Shown here: one piece after another, positions 24,977 to 34,600 of the stretch | Layout: every line of letters starts with the position of its first letter | How positions within the stretch are numbered: the first letter of the stretch is position 1 | Assembly (NCBI GenBank): GCA_019119995.1 | Contig: DWVY01000050.1 | Span: forward strand, 1-48,435 | DNA from: Candidatus Mediterraneibacter faecavium | GTDB taxonomy: Bacteria > Bacillota > Clostridia > Lachnospirales > Lachnospiraceae | DNA: 48,435 nucleotides | Direction: 5' to 3' | The notes under the pieces: model-generated | Told to the model about the DNA's origin: nothing | Seen by the model: the letters and a program-made list of their open reading frames with translations, nothing else | Database searches by the model: none | Translations under genes and position numbers: made by a program

Positions 24977-25663
24977 ATGGGTATAATATCGTATATTAAA
25001 GAAGAGATCCAGGTGATCCGTGAACGTGACCCTGCGATCAAATCTAATATGGAAGTTTTCCTGTATCCCAGTTTCCGGGTGATCCTGAGATACAGGCTGG
25101 CGCATAAGCTGTATCTGAAAGGACATTATTTCTGGGCGAGATGGATCTCCCAGAGAGCGGCGCGCAAGACCGGGATCGAGATCCATCCGGGCGCAACGAT
25201 CGGAAGAGGGTTGTTCATAGACCACGGGAGCGGCGTTATCATTGGCGAGACGACAGTCATAGGAGATAATGTCACGCTGTACCAGGGTGTGACCCTCGGA
25301 GGTACGGGAAAAGAGCAGGGGAAACGTCATCCGACCCTGGAAGACAATGTAATGGTAAGCGCAGGAGCCAAGATCCTCGGTTCATTTACGATCGGGGAAA
25401 ATTCAAAGATCGGAGCGGGATCTGTCGTGCTTGAGGAAGTACCGCCCAACTGTACGGTGGTAGGCGTGCCGGGGCGTATCGTCCGCATGGGTGATAAGAA
25501 AGTGCCCAGGCTTGACATGGATCAGGTGCATCTTCCGGATCCGGTGCTGAACGATATCCGGAAACTGCAGGATGAAAATATCAGATTACATAATGAGCTG
25601 AAAAATCTTATGAAGGGGCTCAGATGCATAGAAAAGAAAGGAGAAGACGATGAAGATCTATAA
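24977..25663 (+). CDS. cysE: Serine O-acetyltransferase
   Basis: Makes O-acetylserine from serine and acetyl-CoA, the substrate of CysK (6790). 228 aa, the short form found in Firmicutes. Left-handed beta-helix hexapeptide repeats run through the middle, with [20 protein letters not shown] and the catalytic-site region [17 protein letters not shown] short alpha-helical tail ([18 protein letters not shown]) may be coiled coil. AAGGAG precedes the ATG. The gene overlaps cysS by 14 bases, and both are under the Cys T-box. Confidence 0.95.
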   Translation: MGIISYIKEEIQVIRERDPAIKSNMEVFLYPSFRVILRYRLAHKLYLKGHYFWARWISQRAARKTGIEIHPGATIGRGLFIDHGSGVIIGETTVIGDNVTLYQGVTLGGTGKEQGKRHPTLEDNVMVSAGAKILGSFTIGENSKIGAGSVVLEEVPPNCTVVGVPGRIVRMGDKKVPRLDMDQVHLPDPVLNDIRKLQDENIRLHNELKNLMKGLRCIEKKGEDDEDL

Positions 25664-27056
25664 TACAATGTCAAAGAGAAAAGAGGAGTTCGTACCCCTT
25701 GAGGAAGGAAAGGTGAAGATGTATGTATGCGGGCCGACTGTATACAACTTCATCCACATCGGAAATGCACGTCCGATGATCGTGTTTGACACAGTGAGGA
25801 GATATTTTGAATACAAAGGCTATGATGTGAATTTTGTGTCCAACTTTACAGATGTGGATGACAAGATCATCAAAAAAGCGATCGAGGAAGGTGTGACAGC
25901 TGACGAGATATCGAAGCGCTATATCGCAGAGTGCAAGAAGGATATGGATGCCATGAATATCAAGCCGGCAACGAAAAATCCGCTGGCAACAGAAGAGATC
26001 TGCGGTATGGTCGATATGATCCATACCCTGATCGACAAAGGGTATGCATATGAGAAGAACGGGACGGTATATTACCGTACAAGAAAATTCAAAGATTACG
26101 GAAAACTTTCTCATAAGAACCTGGATGATCTGCAGTCCGGCGGAAGGACGCTCCTTGTCACAGGAGAGGACGAGAAAGAAGATCCGCTTGATTTCGTACT
26201 CTGGAAACCTAAGAAAGAAGGAGAGCCGGCATGGGAGTCACCGTGGAGCGAGGGACGTCCGGGATGGCATATCGAGTGCTCGGAGATGTCAAAGAAATAT
26301 CTCGGCGAGCAGATCGACATCCACGCGGGCGGAGAGGACCTGATCTTCCCGCATCACGAAAATGAGATCGCGCAGAGTGAGGCTGCCAACGGCAAAGAGT
26401 TCGCAAAATACTGGATGCACAACGGCTTCCTCAATATTGACAACCGCAAGATGTCAAAGTCTCTGGGCAATTTCTTTACCGTGCGTGAGATCAGTGAAAA
26501 ATATGATCTGCAGGTGCTGCGGTTCTTTATGCTGAGTGCCCACTACAGAAGTCCGCTTAATTTCAGCGCCGAACTGATGGAGTCTGCAAGGACCAGCTTG
26601 GATCGTATCCTTACAGCTGCCGAAAATCTGCGGTTCCTCTCGAAAAATGCCGGAGAAGGAAAACTGACGGACGAAGAGAAAGGCTTACTCGAGAAAGCGA
26701 ACGGATACGTTCAGGGATTTGAGCGTGCCATGGATGATGATTTCAATACGGCAGATGCGATCGCTTCTGTATTTGAACTGGTGAAATTTATCAATACAAC
26801 AGCAGACGGAAACAGATCAAAAGAGTATCTTGACACCTTCTATGATATACTTTTCAAGCTGACAGATGTCCTCGGGATCGTCATTGACAAGAAAGAAGAG
26901 ATGCTCGATGAAGAGGTTGAGGCGATGATCGAGAAGAGACAGGCGGCAAGAAAGGAAAGAAATTTTGCACTGGCTGACCAGATCAGAGATGAACTGCTCG
27001 CAAAGGGGATCATCCTGGAGGATACAAGAGAAGGAGTAAAATGGAAAAAAGCATAG
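25650..27056 (+). CDS. cysS: Cysteinyl-tRNA synthetase
   Basis: Charges tRNA-Cys. 468 aa, class I synthetase. The HIGH-like motif is in [15 protein letters not shown], the zinc-site region in WHIECSEMS and [19 protein letters not shown], and KMSKSLGN is complete. AAGGAG inside the end of cysE serves its ATG; it overlaps cysE by 14 bases and mrnC by 16. Controlled by the T-box that senses its own uncharged substrate. Confidence 0.97.
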   Translation: MKIYNTMSKRKEEFVPLEEGKVKMYVCGPTVYNFIHIGNARPMIVFDTVRRYFEYKGYDVNFVSNFTDVDDKIIKKAIEEGVTADEISKRYIAECKKDMDAMNIKPATKNPLATEEICGMVDMIHTLIDKGYAYEKNGTVYYRTRKFKDYGKLSHKNLDDLQSGGRTLLVTGEDEKEDPLDFVLWKPKKEGEPAWESPWSEGRPGWHIECSEMSKKYLGEQIDIHAGGEDLIFPHHENEIAQSEAANGKEFAKYWMHNGFLNIDNRKMSKSLGNFFTVREISEKYDLQVLRFFMLSAHYRSPLNFSAELMESARTSLDRILTAAENLRFLSKNAGEGKLTDEEKGLLEKANGYVQGFERAMDDDFNTADAIASVFELVKFINTTADGNRSKEYLDTFYDILFKLTDVLGIVIDKKEEMLDEEVEAMIEKRQAARKERNFALADQIRDELLAKGIILEDTREGVKWKKA

Positions 27057-27502
27057 AATACGGATTAGAACATTATATCGCGGAGATCCCGGGCATGCAT
27101 CAGACAGACCCGAAAGCCGCATCGCCGCTTGTGCTTGCATATATCGGAGACTGTGTGTTTGACCTGATCATCAAGCTGATGACCGCAGGGAAAGGAAACC
27201 GGCAGGTGCACAAGCTGCATGAGGAGACAAGCCGTTATGTGCAGGCTTCTGCCCAGTCCTTTATGATGCGCTCTATGCAGGAGCATCTTACGGAGCAGGA
27301 GCACGCGGTCTATCGCAGAGGCAGAAATGCCAGGAGCGTTACGCCGGCAAAGAACCAGTCCATCACGGATTACCGCAGGGCGACCGGCTTTGAAGCGCTG
27401 ATCGGATATCTCTATCTGAACCATGAGTACGCGAGACTGACGGAACTGGTTACGATCGGCCTTGAGAGCATGGAAGAGAGGAATCTAAAAGAGGAAGAAT
27501 AA
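27041..27502 (+). CDS. mrnC: Mini-ribonuclease III
   Basis: A 153-aa RNase III catalytic domain without a dsRNA-binding domain, which matures the ends of 23S rRNA in Bacillus. The catalytic segment is [14 protein letters not shown], and a second conserved stretch is [29 protein letters not shown] precedes the ATG within the end of cysS. It overlaps rlmB by one base (TAATG). The cysS-mrnC-rlmB order is conserved in Firmicutes. Confidence 0.93.
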   Translation: MEKSIEYGLEHYIAEIPGMHQTDPKAASPLVLAYIGDCVFDLIIKLMTAGKGNRQVHKLHEETSRYVQASAQSFMMRSMQEHLTEQEHAVYRRGRNARSVTPAKNQSITDYRRATGFEALIGYLYLNHEYARLTELVTIGLESMEERNLKEEE

Positions 27503-28281
27503 TGCAGGATATCAAGAGAGAAAATACAGAAAATCATAATGAACATACACTGGTGGTCGAGGGGCGCAATGCCGTACTGGAAGCTTTCCGCTCCGGCAGG
27601 ACGATCGATAAGCTCTTTGTACTGGACGGCTGCCAGGACGGACCAGTCCGGACGATCGTGCGCGAGGCGAAAAAGCACGGGACTCTGTTGAATTTCGTGG
27701 GAAAGGAACGTCTGAACCAGCTTTCGCAGACCGGGAAGCATCAGGGGGTCATCGCGTATGCGGCGGCATATGACTATGCAGAAATAGACGATATGCTGAA
27801 GCTTGCCGCCGAGAGAGGGGAAGACCCGTTCCTCTTCCTTCTGGACGGGATCGAGGATCCCCATAACCTGGGTGCGATCATCCGTACCGCTAATATCGTG
27901 GGAGCACATGGAGTTATCATTCCCAAGAGGCGTGCCGCCGGCCTTACCGCCACAGTCGCGAAGACCTCTGCGGGAGCTCTGAATTACACGCCGGTTGCCA
28001 AGGTGACGAACCTTGTAAAAACGATAGAAGAATTAAAGGAAAAAGGGCTGTGGTTTGTCTGTGCCGACATGGACGGCGAGACCATGTATGATTTGAATCT
28101 TACGGGTCCGGTGGGACTTGTGATCGGAAGTGAGGGAGAAGGTGTGAGCCGCCTGGTAAAAGAAAAGTGCGACTTCATTGCCGGCATACCGATGAAAGGT
28201 GAGATCACTTCCCTGAATGCTTCCGTTGCAGGCGGGGTCCTCGCCTATGAGATCCTGCGGCAGAGGATGCACAAGGCATAG
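27502..28281 (+). CDS. rlmB: 23S rRNA (guanosine-2251-2'-O)-methyltransferase
   Basis: SpoU (SPOUT) family 2'-O-methyltransferase, 259 aa. The N-terminal L30e-like substrate-binding domain starts LVVEGRNAVLEAFRSGRTID. The SPOUT core has motif 1 DGIEDPHNLGAIIRTA, motif 2 GPVGLVIGSEGEGVSRLV and motif 3 IPMKGEITSLNASVAGGVL. Its start overlaps the mrnC stop, so translation is coupled. Confidence 0.94.
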   Translation: MQDIKRENTENHNEHTLVVEGRNAVLEAFRSGRTIDKLFVLDGCQDGPVRTIVREAKKHGTLLNFVGKERLNQLSQTGKHQGVIAYAAAYDYAEIDDMLKLAAERGEDPFLFLLDGIEDPHNLGAIIRTANIVGAHGVIIPKRRAAGLTATVAKTSAGALNYTPVAKVTNLVKTIEELKEKGLWFVCADMDGETMYDLNLTGPVGLVIGSEGEGVSRLVKEKCDFIAGIPMKGEITSLNASVAGGVLAYEILRQRMHKA

Positions 28282-28298
28282 AGCCGGGATGGTGGATC

Positions 28299-28919
28299 AT
28301 GAGAAAATATGACCGAATGACAGATGAGCAGCTTATAGATGAATTAAGATCCGGTGACCAGGGAGTCATGGACCATATCATGGATAAATATAAGACCATG
28401 GTCAGGAAAAAGGCGCGTGCCATGTTCCTTTTCGGGGGAGAGAACGAGGATCTCATACAGGAAGGGATGATCGGCCTGATCAAGGCTGTGAGGGATTATG
28501 ACCCGGAACAGGGGAACTCTTTTTCAAGCTTTGCAGAACTGTGTGTGTCACGTCAGATGTACAGCGCCATCGAGGCGTCGAAACGGAAAAAACATCTGCC
28601 GCTGAATCACTATATCTCGCTGTACGAGGAAAGCGAGAACCATCATGACGGGAATAAGATGCAGCTGATCGATACGATCGAGCCGGAACAGGAGAACGAC
28701 CCGGAGGCGCTCTATTTCGGAAAAGAGTATACGGAAGCTTTTGTGGAGCAGCTCAAAGAGATGCTGAGCCCGTTTGAAAATCATGTGCTCTACCTGCACT
28801 TGATGGGGACGGATTATAAGAAGATCGCGGAAATCCTTGAGAAGAGTCCGAAGTCGGTCGACAATGCGATCCAGAGGATCCGTGGAAAGGCTGAGAAGAT
28901 GCTGCGCCGGGGGGATTAG
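28299..28919 (+). CDS. sigH: RNA polymerase sigma-H factor (Spo0H type)
   Basis: A 206-aa sigma-70-family factor. Region 2 includes DLIQEGMIGLIKAVRDYDPEQG, and region 4 has GTDYKKIAEILEKSPKSVDNAIQR. Sequence and gene order (after cysE, cysS, mrnC, rlmB) match Bacillus SigH, which directs early sporulation and stationary-phase genes. The yacP-like gene that stands between rlmB and sigH in Bacillus is missing. The ribosome binding site before the ATG is weak (GGTGG at 28289-28293). It may be read through from the Cys T-box promoter, or from an unseen internal promoter. Confidence 0.9.
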   Translation: MRKYDRMTDEQLIDELRSGDQGVMDHIMDKYKTMVRKKARAMFLFGGENEDLIQEGMIGLIKAVRDYDPEQGNSFSSFAELCVSRQMYSAIEASKRKKHLPLNHYISLYEESENHHDGNKMQLIDTIEPEQENDPEALYFGKEYTEAFVEQLKEMLSPFENHVLYLHLMGTDYKKIAEILEKSPKSVDNAIQRIRGKAEKMLRRGD

Positions 28920-28956
28920 CAATAGGCAAAAGATAAGGATACAAGGAGGCGGAAGG

Positions 28957-29805
28957 ATGAAAAAAGGTGCAAATTACGGAATAGCAGCTCTGGTGTTTGT
29001 GATCACGATGATCCTGATGAATGGCGCCGCTATCGCGCTTGTTGTCGGAACGACAGTGATCGGGGTCTTCATCGGCGGAAATGCAGGCGTGGACATTGTC
29101 TATGATTTTCTGATGGATCATTTGAACCTGTATTCCTGTCTGATCTATGTGATACCAGGTGCAGTGTTCCTCCTGTGGTACTATTTTGCGTTTATCGAGC
29201 CGGTCGGTGTGAGCAGATTTACCGACAGACAGACAAGGAAACTCAGTCCGACCTGTTTTATCTGGATGACGGTCCTGGTATTTGCCATCCAGCATGTGTT
29301 ATCTTTGCTGATGGGCGTGATCGCCCTGCTCCTGCCGTCTGCTATGGAAAATTATACAGAACTCGTGGAGACATCGGGAGTGACGCAGTATTCAATGATC
29401 TGGGTGATCGCTACGCTTGTCCTGCCGGCATTGGTGGAAGAGACGATCTTCCGGGGGCTGATCCTGCAGTATCTGAGACGGGGAGGCGCTCCCTTTATCG
29501 TCGCCAATCTTATCCAGGCTGTGCTTTTCGGTATTTTCCACATGAATCTTGTGCAGGGGATCTATACAGCAGTGTTCGGATTCCTGCTGGGATACATGGT
29601 ATGGCGTTACGACAGCCTGCTTGCGCCGATGGCTATGCACGCGCTGTTCAATTTCTTCGGCACCGCTGTGTTAGACCTTGAAAGCGCGATCCTGCCCGAG
29701 TTTATACTCGGACTTATTGTTTTGGCAAGCGTCCCGCTTACGGCGATCGTGATCGTAATGATACATTTTGGAATTGGAGATAAAAAACAGAGGAGATCAT
29801 CATGA
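28957..29805 (+). CDS. CPBP family intramembrane metalloprotease
   Basis: A 282-aa protein with about eight hydrophobic segments. The CPBP (Abi/CAAX protease-like) motifs are present: VEETIFRG (EExxxR), FGIFHMN and HALFN, with metal-binding His/Glu residues. Targets in bacteria are mostly unknown; some process peptides or membrane proteins. AAGGAGG at 28943-28949 sets ATG 28957; earlier in-frame codons lie inside sigH. It overlaps dtd by 4 bases (ATGA). Confidence 0.87.
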   Translation: MKKGANYGIAALVFVITMILMNGAAIALVVGTTVIGVFIGGNAGVDIVYDFLMDHLNLYSCLIYVIPGAVFLLWYYFAFIEPVGVSRFTDRQTRKLSPTCFIWMTVLVFAIQHVLSLLMGVIALLLPSAMENYTELVETSGVTQYSMIWVIATLVLPALVEETIFRGLILQYLRRGGAPFIVANLIQAVLFGIFHMNLVQGIYTAVFGFLLGYMVWRYDSLLAPMAMHALFNFFGTAVLDLESAILPEFILGLIVLASVPLTAIVIVMIHFGIGDKKQRRSS

Positions 29806-30248
29806 GATTTGTGATACAGAGAGTAAAAGAAGCTTCCGTCCGGGTAGATAAGGAAGTGATCGGAGAGATAAAGACGGGATACCTTGTCCTGATCGGCGTC
29901 GCGGAGAGCGATACGGAGCAGATCGCTGATAAAATGATAAAGAAGATGACCGGTCTGCGGATCTTTGAGGATGAGAACGGCAAGACGAACCTTTCCCTTG
30001 CAGATGTGGGAGGAAGTCTGCTGCTTGTGTCCCAGTTTACCCTGTATGCGAACTGCAGGAAGGGGAACCGGCCGAGCTTTATCGAAGCAGGAAATCCGGA
30101 TAAGGCAAATGCTCTGTACGAGTATGTGATCCGGGAATGTAAAAAATCTGTACCGGAGGTACAGACTGGAAGCTTTGGCGCAGAGATGGAAGTGAGCCTG
30201 ATAAACGACGGGCCGTTTACCATCCTTCTGGATTCGGAGAAGCTGTAA
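29802..30248 (+). CDS. dtd: D-aminoacyl-tRNA deacylase
   Basis: Removes D-amino acids (and glycine misattached to tRNA-Ala) from tRNA. 148 aa, the standard length. The cross-subunit active-site motifs are SQFTLYA and NDGPFTI. It starts within the CPBP stop (ATGA) and is the last gene of this run. A tRNA-Thr gene lies just downstream on the other strand. Confidence 0.95.
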   Translation: MRFVIQRVKEASVRVDKEVIGEIKTGYLVLIGVAESDTEQIADKMIKKMTGLRIFEDENGKTNLSLADVGGSLLLVSQFTLYANCRKGNRPSFIEAGNPDKANALYEYVIRECKKSVPEVQTGSFGAEMEVSLINDGPFTILLDSEKL

Positions 30249-30265
30249 AAAAGACAAAAAAATAA

Positions 30266-30338
30266 AGCTGTCTAGGGGACTTGAACCCCCGGCCTCCGCC
30301 TTACCAAGGCGACGCGCTACCGACTGCGCCAAGACAGC
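30266..30338 (-). tRNA. tRNA-Thr (anticodon GGT)
   Basis: A 73-nt minus-strand cloverleaf: acceptor GCTGTCT/AGACAGC, D stem GCGC/GCGC, anticodon stem TCGCC/GGCGG with loop TTGGTAA, T loop TTCAAGT, discriminator T. CCA is not encoded. Confidence 0.95.
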
Positions 30339-30368
30339 TTATTGCGTACGCTTTCATACGCAAGGACT

Positions 30369-30398
30369 AATATACACCAGACTGTCTTATATTGTCAA
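30369..30398 (-). promoter_or_regulatory. tRNA-Thr promoter
   Basis: On the minus strand: -35 TTGACA (30393-30398), 18-base spacer, -10 TATATT (30369-30374), about 30 bases before the tRNA. Confidence 0.8.
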
Positions 30399-30499
30399 GA
30401 GAAAAATGCAATGATTCCTGTCATTTCATAATCCGGCAGCCGGCATGTGCTATACTTATGGGACCCGGTGGTGTTTCCGGCATGGCGGGAGGAAGAAGT

Positions 30500-30844
30500 A
30501 TGAGAACAGAACGAGAGGAGCTTGAGAACTTAAGAGAGGAACTGGAGAAACTGATGGATTTTATCCGTAACATGGAGACAGGAGATCTCCCGTATTTTTA
30601 CCGCTATTTCGATGCGATGAAGAATAATATAGAGATTTTCTTCTGGGTCGGGGAAGAAGATACGGAAGATATCATTCCGGTACTGGAGCGAGACTGGGAA
30701 GCATCACACAGCGTATTGATCGGAGTACAGAATTATGATATCCGCAAAGAGCATCCGGACGCGGATCCTGTGCTCTGTATCTATTTCGCCAGCATCCTTT
30801 CTGATATCGGAAGATTTTTTGAGTGCAGGGGCAAAGAAGCATAA
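30500..30844 (+). CDS. Hypothetical acidic protein, 114 aa
   Basis: I do not recognise this protein. It has a helical, charged N-terminus (EREELENLREELEKLMDFI, possibly coiled coil) and a C-terminal part ending CIYFASILSDIGRFFECRG. No membrane segments or signal peptide. GGGAGG at 30487-30492 lies 7 bases before the ATG, and an extended -10 (TGC TATACT, 30448-30456) lies upstream, so the gene is probably real. Confidence 0.7.
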   Translation: MRTEREELENLREELEKLMDFIRNMETGDLPYFYRYFDAMKNNIEIFFWVGEEDTEDIIPVLERDWEASHSVLIGVQNYDIRKEHPDADPVLCIYFASILSDIGRFFECRGKEA

Positions 30845-30847
30845 TGT

Positions 30848-30907
30848 ACCACAGTGCCGGAAGAATGAGGCTGCAATGGCGCAGAACGTTCTTCCGGCAC
30901 TTGTGGT
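30848..30907. repeat. 18-bp inverted repeat upstream of glnS
   Basis: ACCACAGTGCCGGAAGAA (30848-30865) pairs with TTCTTCCGGCACTTGTGGT (30889-30907) with one bulged base. It may terminate the upstream gene in either direction, although the T-run is poor; its right arm overlaps the candidate glnS -35. Confidence 0.65.
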
Positions 30908-30929
30908 CATTTGCATTTTATGGTAAGAT
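30901..30929 (+). promoter_or_regulatory. Candidate glnS promoter
   Basis: -35 TTGTGG (30901-30906), 17-base spacer, -10 TAAGAT (30924-30929). Confidence 0.4.
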
Positions 30930-30967
30930 AACTTCCGTGAATGTTTGCGTTATTAGAGGAGGAAACA

Positions 30968-32638
30968 ATGGAAAACGAAGCTGTTTCAAAGAATTTTATA
31001 GAGCAGGAAATCGATAAAGACCTTGCGGAAGGTGTATATGATCATGTCTGTACGAGGTTTCCGCCTGAACCGAACGGATATCTCCATATCGGACATGCCA
31101 AATCCATCCTTCTGAACTATGGCCTTGCACAGGAGTACGGCGGTACGTTCCACATGAGATTTGACGACACGAACCCCACGAAAGAGAAGATGGAGTTCGT
31201 GGATTCGATCAAAGAAGATATCAAATGGCTGGGCGCTGACTGGGGAGACCACCTCTATTTTGCGTCAGACTATTTTGACCAGATGTACGAATGCGCGGTC
31301 AGGCTGATCAAAAAAGGGAAAGCGTTTGTGTGCGACCTTACGGCGGAAGAGATGCGGGAGTACCGGGGTACATTGACGGAACCTGGAAAAGAAAGCCCGT
31401 ACCGCAACCGTTCCGTAGAAGAGAACCTGAAGCTGTTCGAGGAGATGCGTGACGGGAAATATAAGGACGGGGAGAAAGTGCTGCGCGCCAAGATCGATAT
31501 GGCGTCTCCCAATATCAATATGAGAGACCCGGTCATTTACCGCGTGGCGCATATGACACACCATAATACCGGCGATAAATGGTGTATCTATCCGATGTAT
31601 GACTTCGCACATCCGATCGAGGATGCGATCGAAGGGATCACACATTCGATCTGTACTCTGGAGTTTGAGGATCACAGGCCGCTCTATGACTGGGTCGTGC
31701 GAGAGTGTGAATTTGAGAATCCGCCGAGGCAGATCGAGTTTGCGAAGCTCTACCTGACGAATGTGGTGACCGGGAAGAGATATATCAAGAAATTAGTCGA
31801 AGACGGGATCGTCGACGGCTGGGATGACCCGCGCCTTGTTTCGATCGCGGCGCTCCGCAGACGGGGATTCACACCGGAGTCCATCAAGATGTTTATCGAT
31901 CTGTGCGGAGTGTCCAAGGCACAGAGCTCTGTGGACTATGCGATGCTTGAATACTGCATCCGCGAGGATCTTAAGATGAAGAAGTCACGTATGATGGCTG
32001 TACTTGATCCGATCAAACTGGTGATCGACAATTACCCGGAAGATCAGATCGAATATCTGGATGTGGCGAACAATCTGGAAAATGAAGAATTGGGCAGCAG
32101 AAAAGTACCGTTCGGGCGTGAACTGTACATCGAGAGAGACGACTTTATGGAAGAGCCTCCGAAGAAGTATTTCCGCCTCTTCCCCGGCAATGAAGTCCGC
32201 CTGATGCATGCATATTTTGTGAAATGCGTAGACTTTGAAAAGGATGAGGACGGCAACGTGACGGTCGTTCACTGTACGTATGACCCGGAGACAAAAGCCG
32301 GCAGCGGATTTACCGGAAGAAAGGTAAAAGGCACGATCCACTGGGTTCCGGCTGCCTTCGCACAGAAAGCGGAAGTGCGCCTGTACGAAAATCTGATCGA
32401 TGAGGAGAAGGGCGTTTACAATAAAGAGGACGGCTCTCTGAACCTGAATCCGAATTCTCTCACTGTAATTAAGGATGCTTATGTAGAACCAAGTTTTGAA
32501 GGGTATGGAGCGTACGACAGTTTCCAGTTTGTGCGTAACGGATACTTCTGTATCGACTCCCACGATTCCGCCCCGGAACACCTGGTGTTCAACCGGATCG
32601 TGTCGCTCAAGAGCTCCTTTAAACTGCCGAAGAAATGA
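30968..32638 (+). CDS. glnS: Glutaminyl-tRNA synthetase
   Basis: Charges tRNA-Gln directly with glutamine. 556 aa, class I. The HIGH motif is in [16 protein letters not shown]. Where GlnRS usually has the signature VMSKRKL, this protein reads [11 protein letters not shown], followed by the conserved [10 protein letters not shown]. The C-terminal anticodon-binding beta-barrels are complete. AGGAGG at 30957-30962 places the start at ATG 30968, not the in-frame codon at 30941. The MocR regulator follows 9 bases after the stop. Confidence 0.95.
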   Translation: MENEAVSKNFIEQEIDKDLAEGVYDHVCTRFPPEPNGYLHIGHAKSILLNYGLAQEYGGTFHMRFDDTNPTKEKMEFVDSIKEDIKWLGADWGDHLYFASDYFDQMYECAVRLIKKGKAFVCDLTAEEMREYRGTLTEPGKESPYRNRSVEENLKLFEEMRDGKYKDGEKVLRAKIDMASPNINMRDPVIYRVAHMTHHNTGDKWCIYPMYDFAHPIEDAIEGITHSICTLEFEDHRPLYDWVVRECEFENPPRQIEFAKLYLTNVVTGKRYIKKLVEDGIVDGWDDPRLVSIAALRRRGFTPESIKMFIDLCGVSKAQSSVDYAMLEYCIREDLKMKKSRMMAVLDPIKLVIDNYPEDQIEYLDVANNLENEELGSRKVPFGRELYIERDDFMEEPPKKYFRLFPGNEVRLMHAYFVKCVDFEKDEDGNVTVVHCTYDPETKAGSGFTGRKVKGTIHWVPAAFAQKAEVRLYENLIDEEKGVYNKEDGSLNLNPNSLTVIKDAYVEPSFEGYGAYDSFQFVRNGYFCIDSHDSAPEHLVFNRIVSLKSSFKLPKK

Positions 32639-32647
32639 TCGCTTACC

Positions 32648-34051
32648 ATGTATGAACTGACGATCAATCTTAAATCAGGTGATAAAACGCCGCTGTACGA
32701 ACAGCTTTACGAATATATCCGCGGGGAGATCAGGGACGGACATATCGCAAGCGGGGAAAAGCTTCCGTCCACCCGCGCATTGAGCCGCCACCTCGCGGTA
32801 AGCCGCAGCACCGTGGAGCTGGCATATGAACAGCTGATGTCTGAGGGATACATTGAAGCGCAGCCTTACCGCGGATATTATGTGTCCCAGATCGACGGTC
32901 TCTATCAGATCAGACAGCAGAGTACCGATGAGAAGAAAGATTATCCGGAAGCTGAGAAGACATACCGATATGATTTCACGCCGAACGGAGTGGATCTGAA
33001 AAGCTTTCCGTATAATACATGGCGGAAACTTTCGAGAGAGTGTCTCGTAGACGACAGGGCAGAGCTTTTCCGGCTCGGCTGCCCGCAGGGAGAATTCGGA
33101 CTTAGAAGTGCGATCAGCAGCTATCTCCACCAGGCGCGCGGGGTGAACTGCTCGCCGGACCAGATCATTGTAGGTGCTGGTAATGATTATCTGATGATGC
33201 TGCTCTGCACCATAATCGGGACCCACCACAGAGTGGCTCTCGAAAATCCGACCTATAAACAGGCGTACAGGCTGTTCGAAAATCTTTCCTGTGAAGTGTG
33301 CACTGTTGACATGGATACAAAAGGCATGCGGGCGGACGGACTTGACAGGTCGGGAGCGGACATCGCGTTTGTGATGCCGTCCCATCAGTATCCGCTCGGT
33401 ACGGTCATGCCGATCAAGAGGCGCATGGAGCTTCTTGCATGGGCGGATGCGGGGAAAGACCGATATATCATAGAAGACGACTATGACAGTGAGTTCCGCT
33501 ATAAAGGGAAGCCGATCCCTGCGCTGCAGGGGTATGACGGGAACGGGAAAGTAATCTATATCGGAACTTTCTCCAAATCGATCGCCCCGGCGATCCGTAT
33601 GAGTTATCTCGTCCTTCCGGCGGATCTGTGCAGCGTCTATGAAGAACGGTGCAGCTTTATCAGTTCTACCGTGTCAAAGGTGGATCAGCTCATCCTGCAG
33701 AAATTTATCGAGGACGGCTATTACGAGAGGCATCTCAATAAGATGAGAGCGCTTTATAAAAGCAGGCATGATACGCTGCTCTCTGCTCTTAAAAACTGGA
33801 ATGGGGGATTCTCTGTTTCGGGAGAAAACGCAGGCGTGCATCTTCTTCTGCATTTCCACGACGGAAGGAGCGAGGAGGAACTGATCCGGCTTGCCGCTTC
33901 AAAGGGAGTAAAAGGGTACGGGCTCTCGGAATATTATGTAGACGAACAAAAGAAAAGCAAAGAGGCGGTCATCCTTCTCGGCTACGCCAACCTGAGCGAA
34001 GAGAAGATAGAGGATGCTGTCAGCCTGTTAAAAGAAGCGTGGAAAATGTAA
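32648..34051 (+). CDS. MocR/PdxR family regulator (GntR wHTH fused to aminotransferase domain)
   Basis: A 467-aa transcription factor. The N-terminal GntR winged helix (about 10-78) has GEKLPSTRALSRHLAVSRST. A fold-type I aminotransferase domain follows, with the PLP region EDDYDSEFRY and the Schiff-base lysine in GTFSKSIAPAIRMSY. Members often sense PLP or amino compounds and control PLP or amino-acid genes; the target here is unknown. There is no clear Shine-Dalgarno sequence before the ATG, so it may depend on translation of glnS 9 bases upstream. A terminator closes the unit. Confidence 0.88.
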   Translation: MYELTINLKSGDKTPLYEQLYEYIRGEIRDGHIASGEKLPSTRALSRHLAVSRSTVELAYEQLMSEGYIEAQPYRGYYVSQIDGLYQIRQQSTDEKKDYPEAEKTYRYDFTPNGVDLKSFPYNTWRKLSRECLVDDRAELFRLGCPQGEFGLRSAISSYLHQARGVNCSPDQIIVGAGNDYLMMLLCTIIGTHHRVALENPTYKQAYRLFENLSCEVCTVDMDTKGMRADGLDRSGADIAFVMPSHQYPLGTVMPIKRRMELLAWADAGKDRYIIEDDYDSEFRYKGKPIPALQGYDGNGKVIYIGTFSKSIAPAIRMSYLVLPADLCSVYEERCSFISSTVSKVDQLILQKFIEDGYYERHLNKMRALYKSRHDTLLSALKNWNGGFSVSGENAGVHLLLHFHDGRSEEELIRLAASKGVKGYGLSEYYVDEQKKSKEAVILLGYANLSEEKIEDAVSLLKEAWKM

Positions 34052-34077
34052 GTGCCGGGAGTCAGACTCCCGGCACT
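34051..34077. terminator. Terminator-like palindrome between convergent genes
   Basis: AGTGCCGGGAGT (34051-34062) and ACTCCCGGCACT (34066-34077) pair perfectly around a 3-nt loop. There is no strong T-run, but it sits exactly between convergent genes. Confidence 0.7.
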
Positions 34078-34093
34078 GATCATGTCTGTGATA

Positions 34094-34363
34094 TCATTTT
34101 TCTTCTGAACTTTCAGCTTCTTCCGCTTTCCCGGACTTCTCCGGCTCCTCTTCGGAGGATCTTTCAGGATCTTTTTTCAGAGATACATATTCCCTTTCGG
34201 CCGGCTTCAGATCGGCGTCCAGGTCAAAATCCTCATCCTCTGTAAAATCTGTCCCGGCCGGATCGGAGCCATCGGAATTATTCTTGCAGAAATATGCAAC
34301 CGCGAGTCCGATCGCTGTTCCGATGACAGCAAAGATACCAAACCATTTCACCAATTTCTTCAA
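34094..34363 (-). CDS. Small membrane-anchored acidic protein, TTG start
   Basis: An 89-aa protein: a single N-terminal transmembrane helix (WFGIFAVIGTAIGLAVAYF) followed by a strongly acidic, disordered tail ending PEKSGKAEEAESSEEK. The only plausible start is TTG at 34363-34361; AAAGGAG (complement of 34373-34379) is placed 9 bases upstream, and there is no ATG nearby. Function unknown. Confidence 0.7.
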   Translation of the reverse strand: MKKLVKWFGIFAVIGTAIGLAVAYFCKNNSDGSDPAGTDFTEDEDFDLDADLKPAEREYVSLKKDPERSSEEEPEKSGKAEEAESSEEK

Positions 34364-34500
34364 TGTAAGCTCTCCTTTCTGGCAGAAGATGTGCTCTCAG
34401 TTATTATGAAAAGAGAACATCCCGGATATGCCTCTTATTGTAATACTTTTTTGTTTTAATTACAATAGCAACGTAAAAAAGGGCAAAGTGAAAATAACAT

Positions 34501-34529
34501 TTTACAGAAAAGGAAATCTATAGTATAAT
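34501..34529 (+). promoter_or_regulatory. purA promoter
   Basis: -35 TTTACA (34501-34506), 17-base spacer, perfect -10 TATAAT (34524-34529). A small hairpin GCGGC/GCCGC (34537-34557) follows in the leader. Confidence 0.8.
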
Positions 34530-34600
34530 TCTAAAGGCGGCTGTTTCTACTGCCGCTGTCAATAATATATCGGCTAACACGATACGCAGGAGGAATAAAA

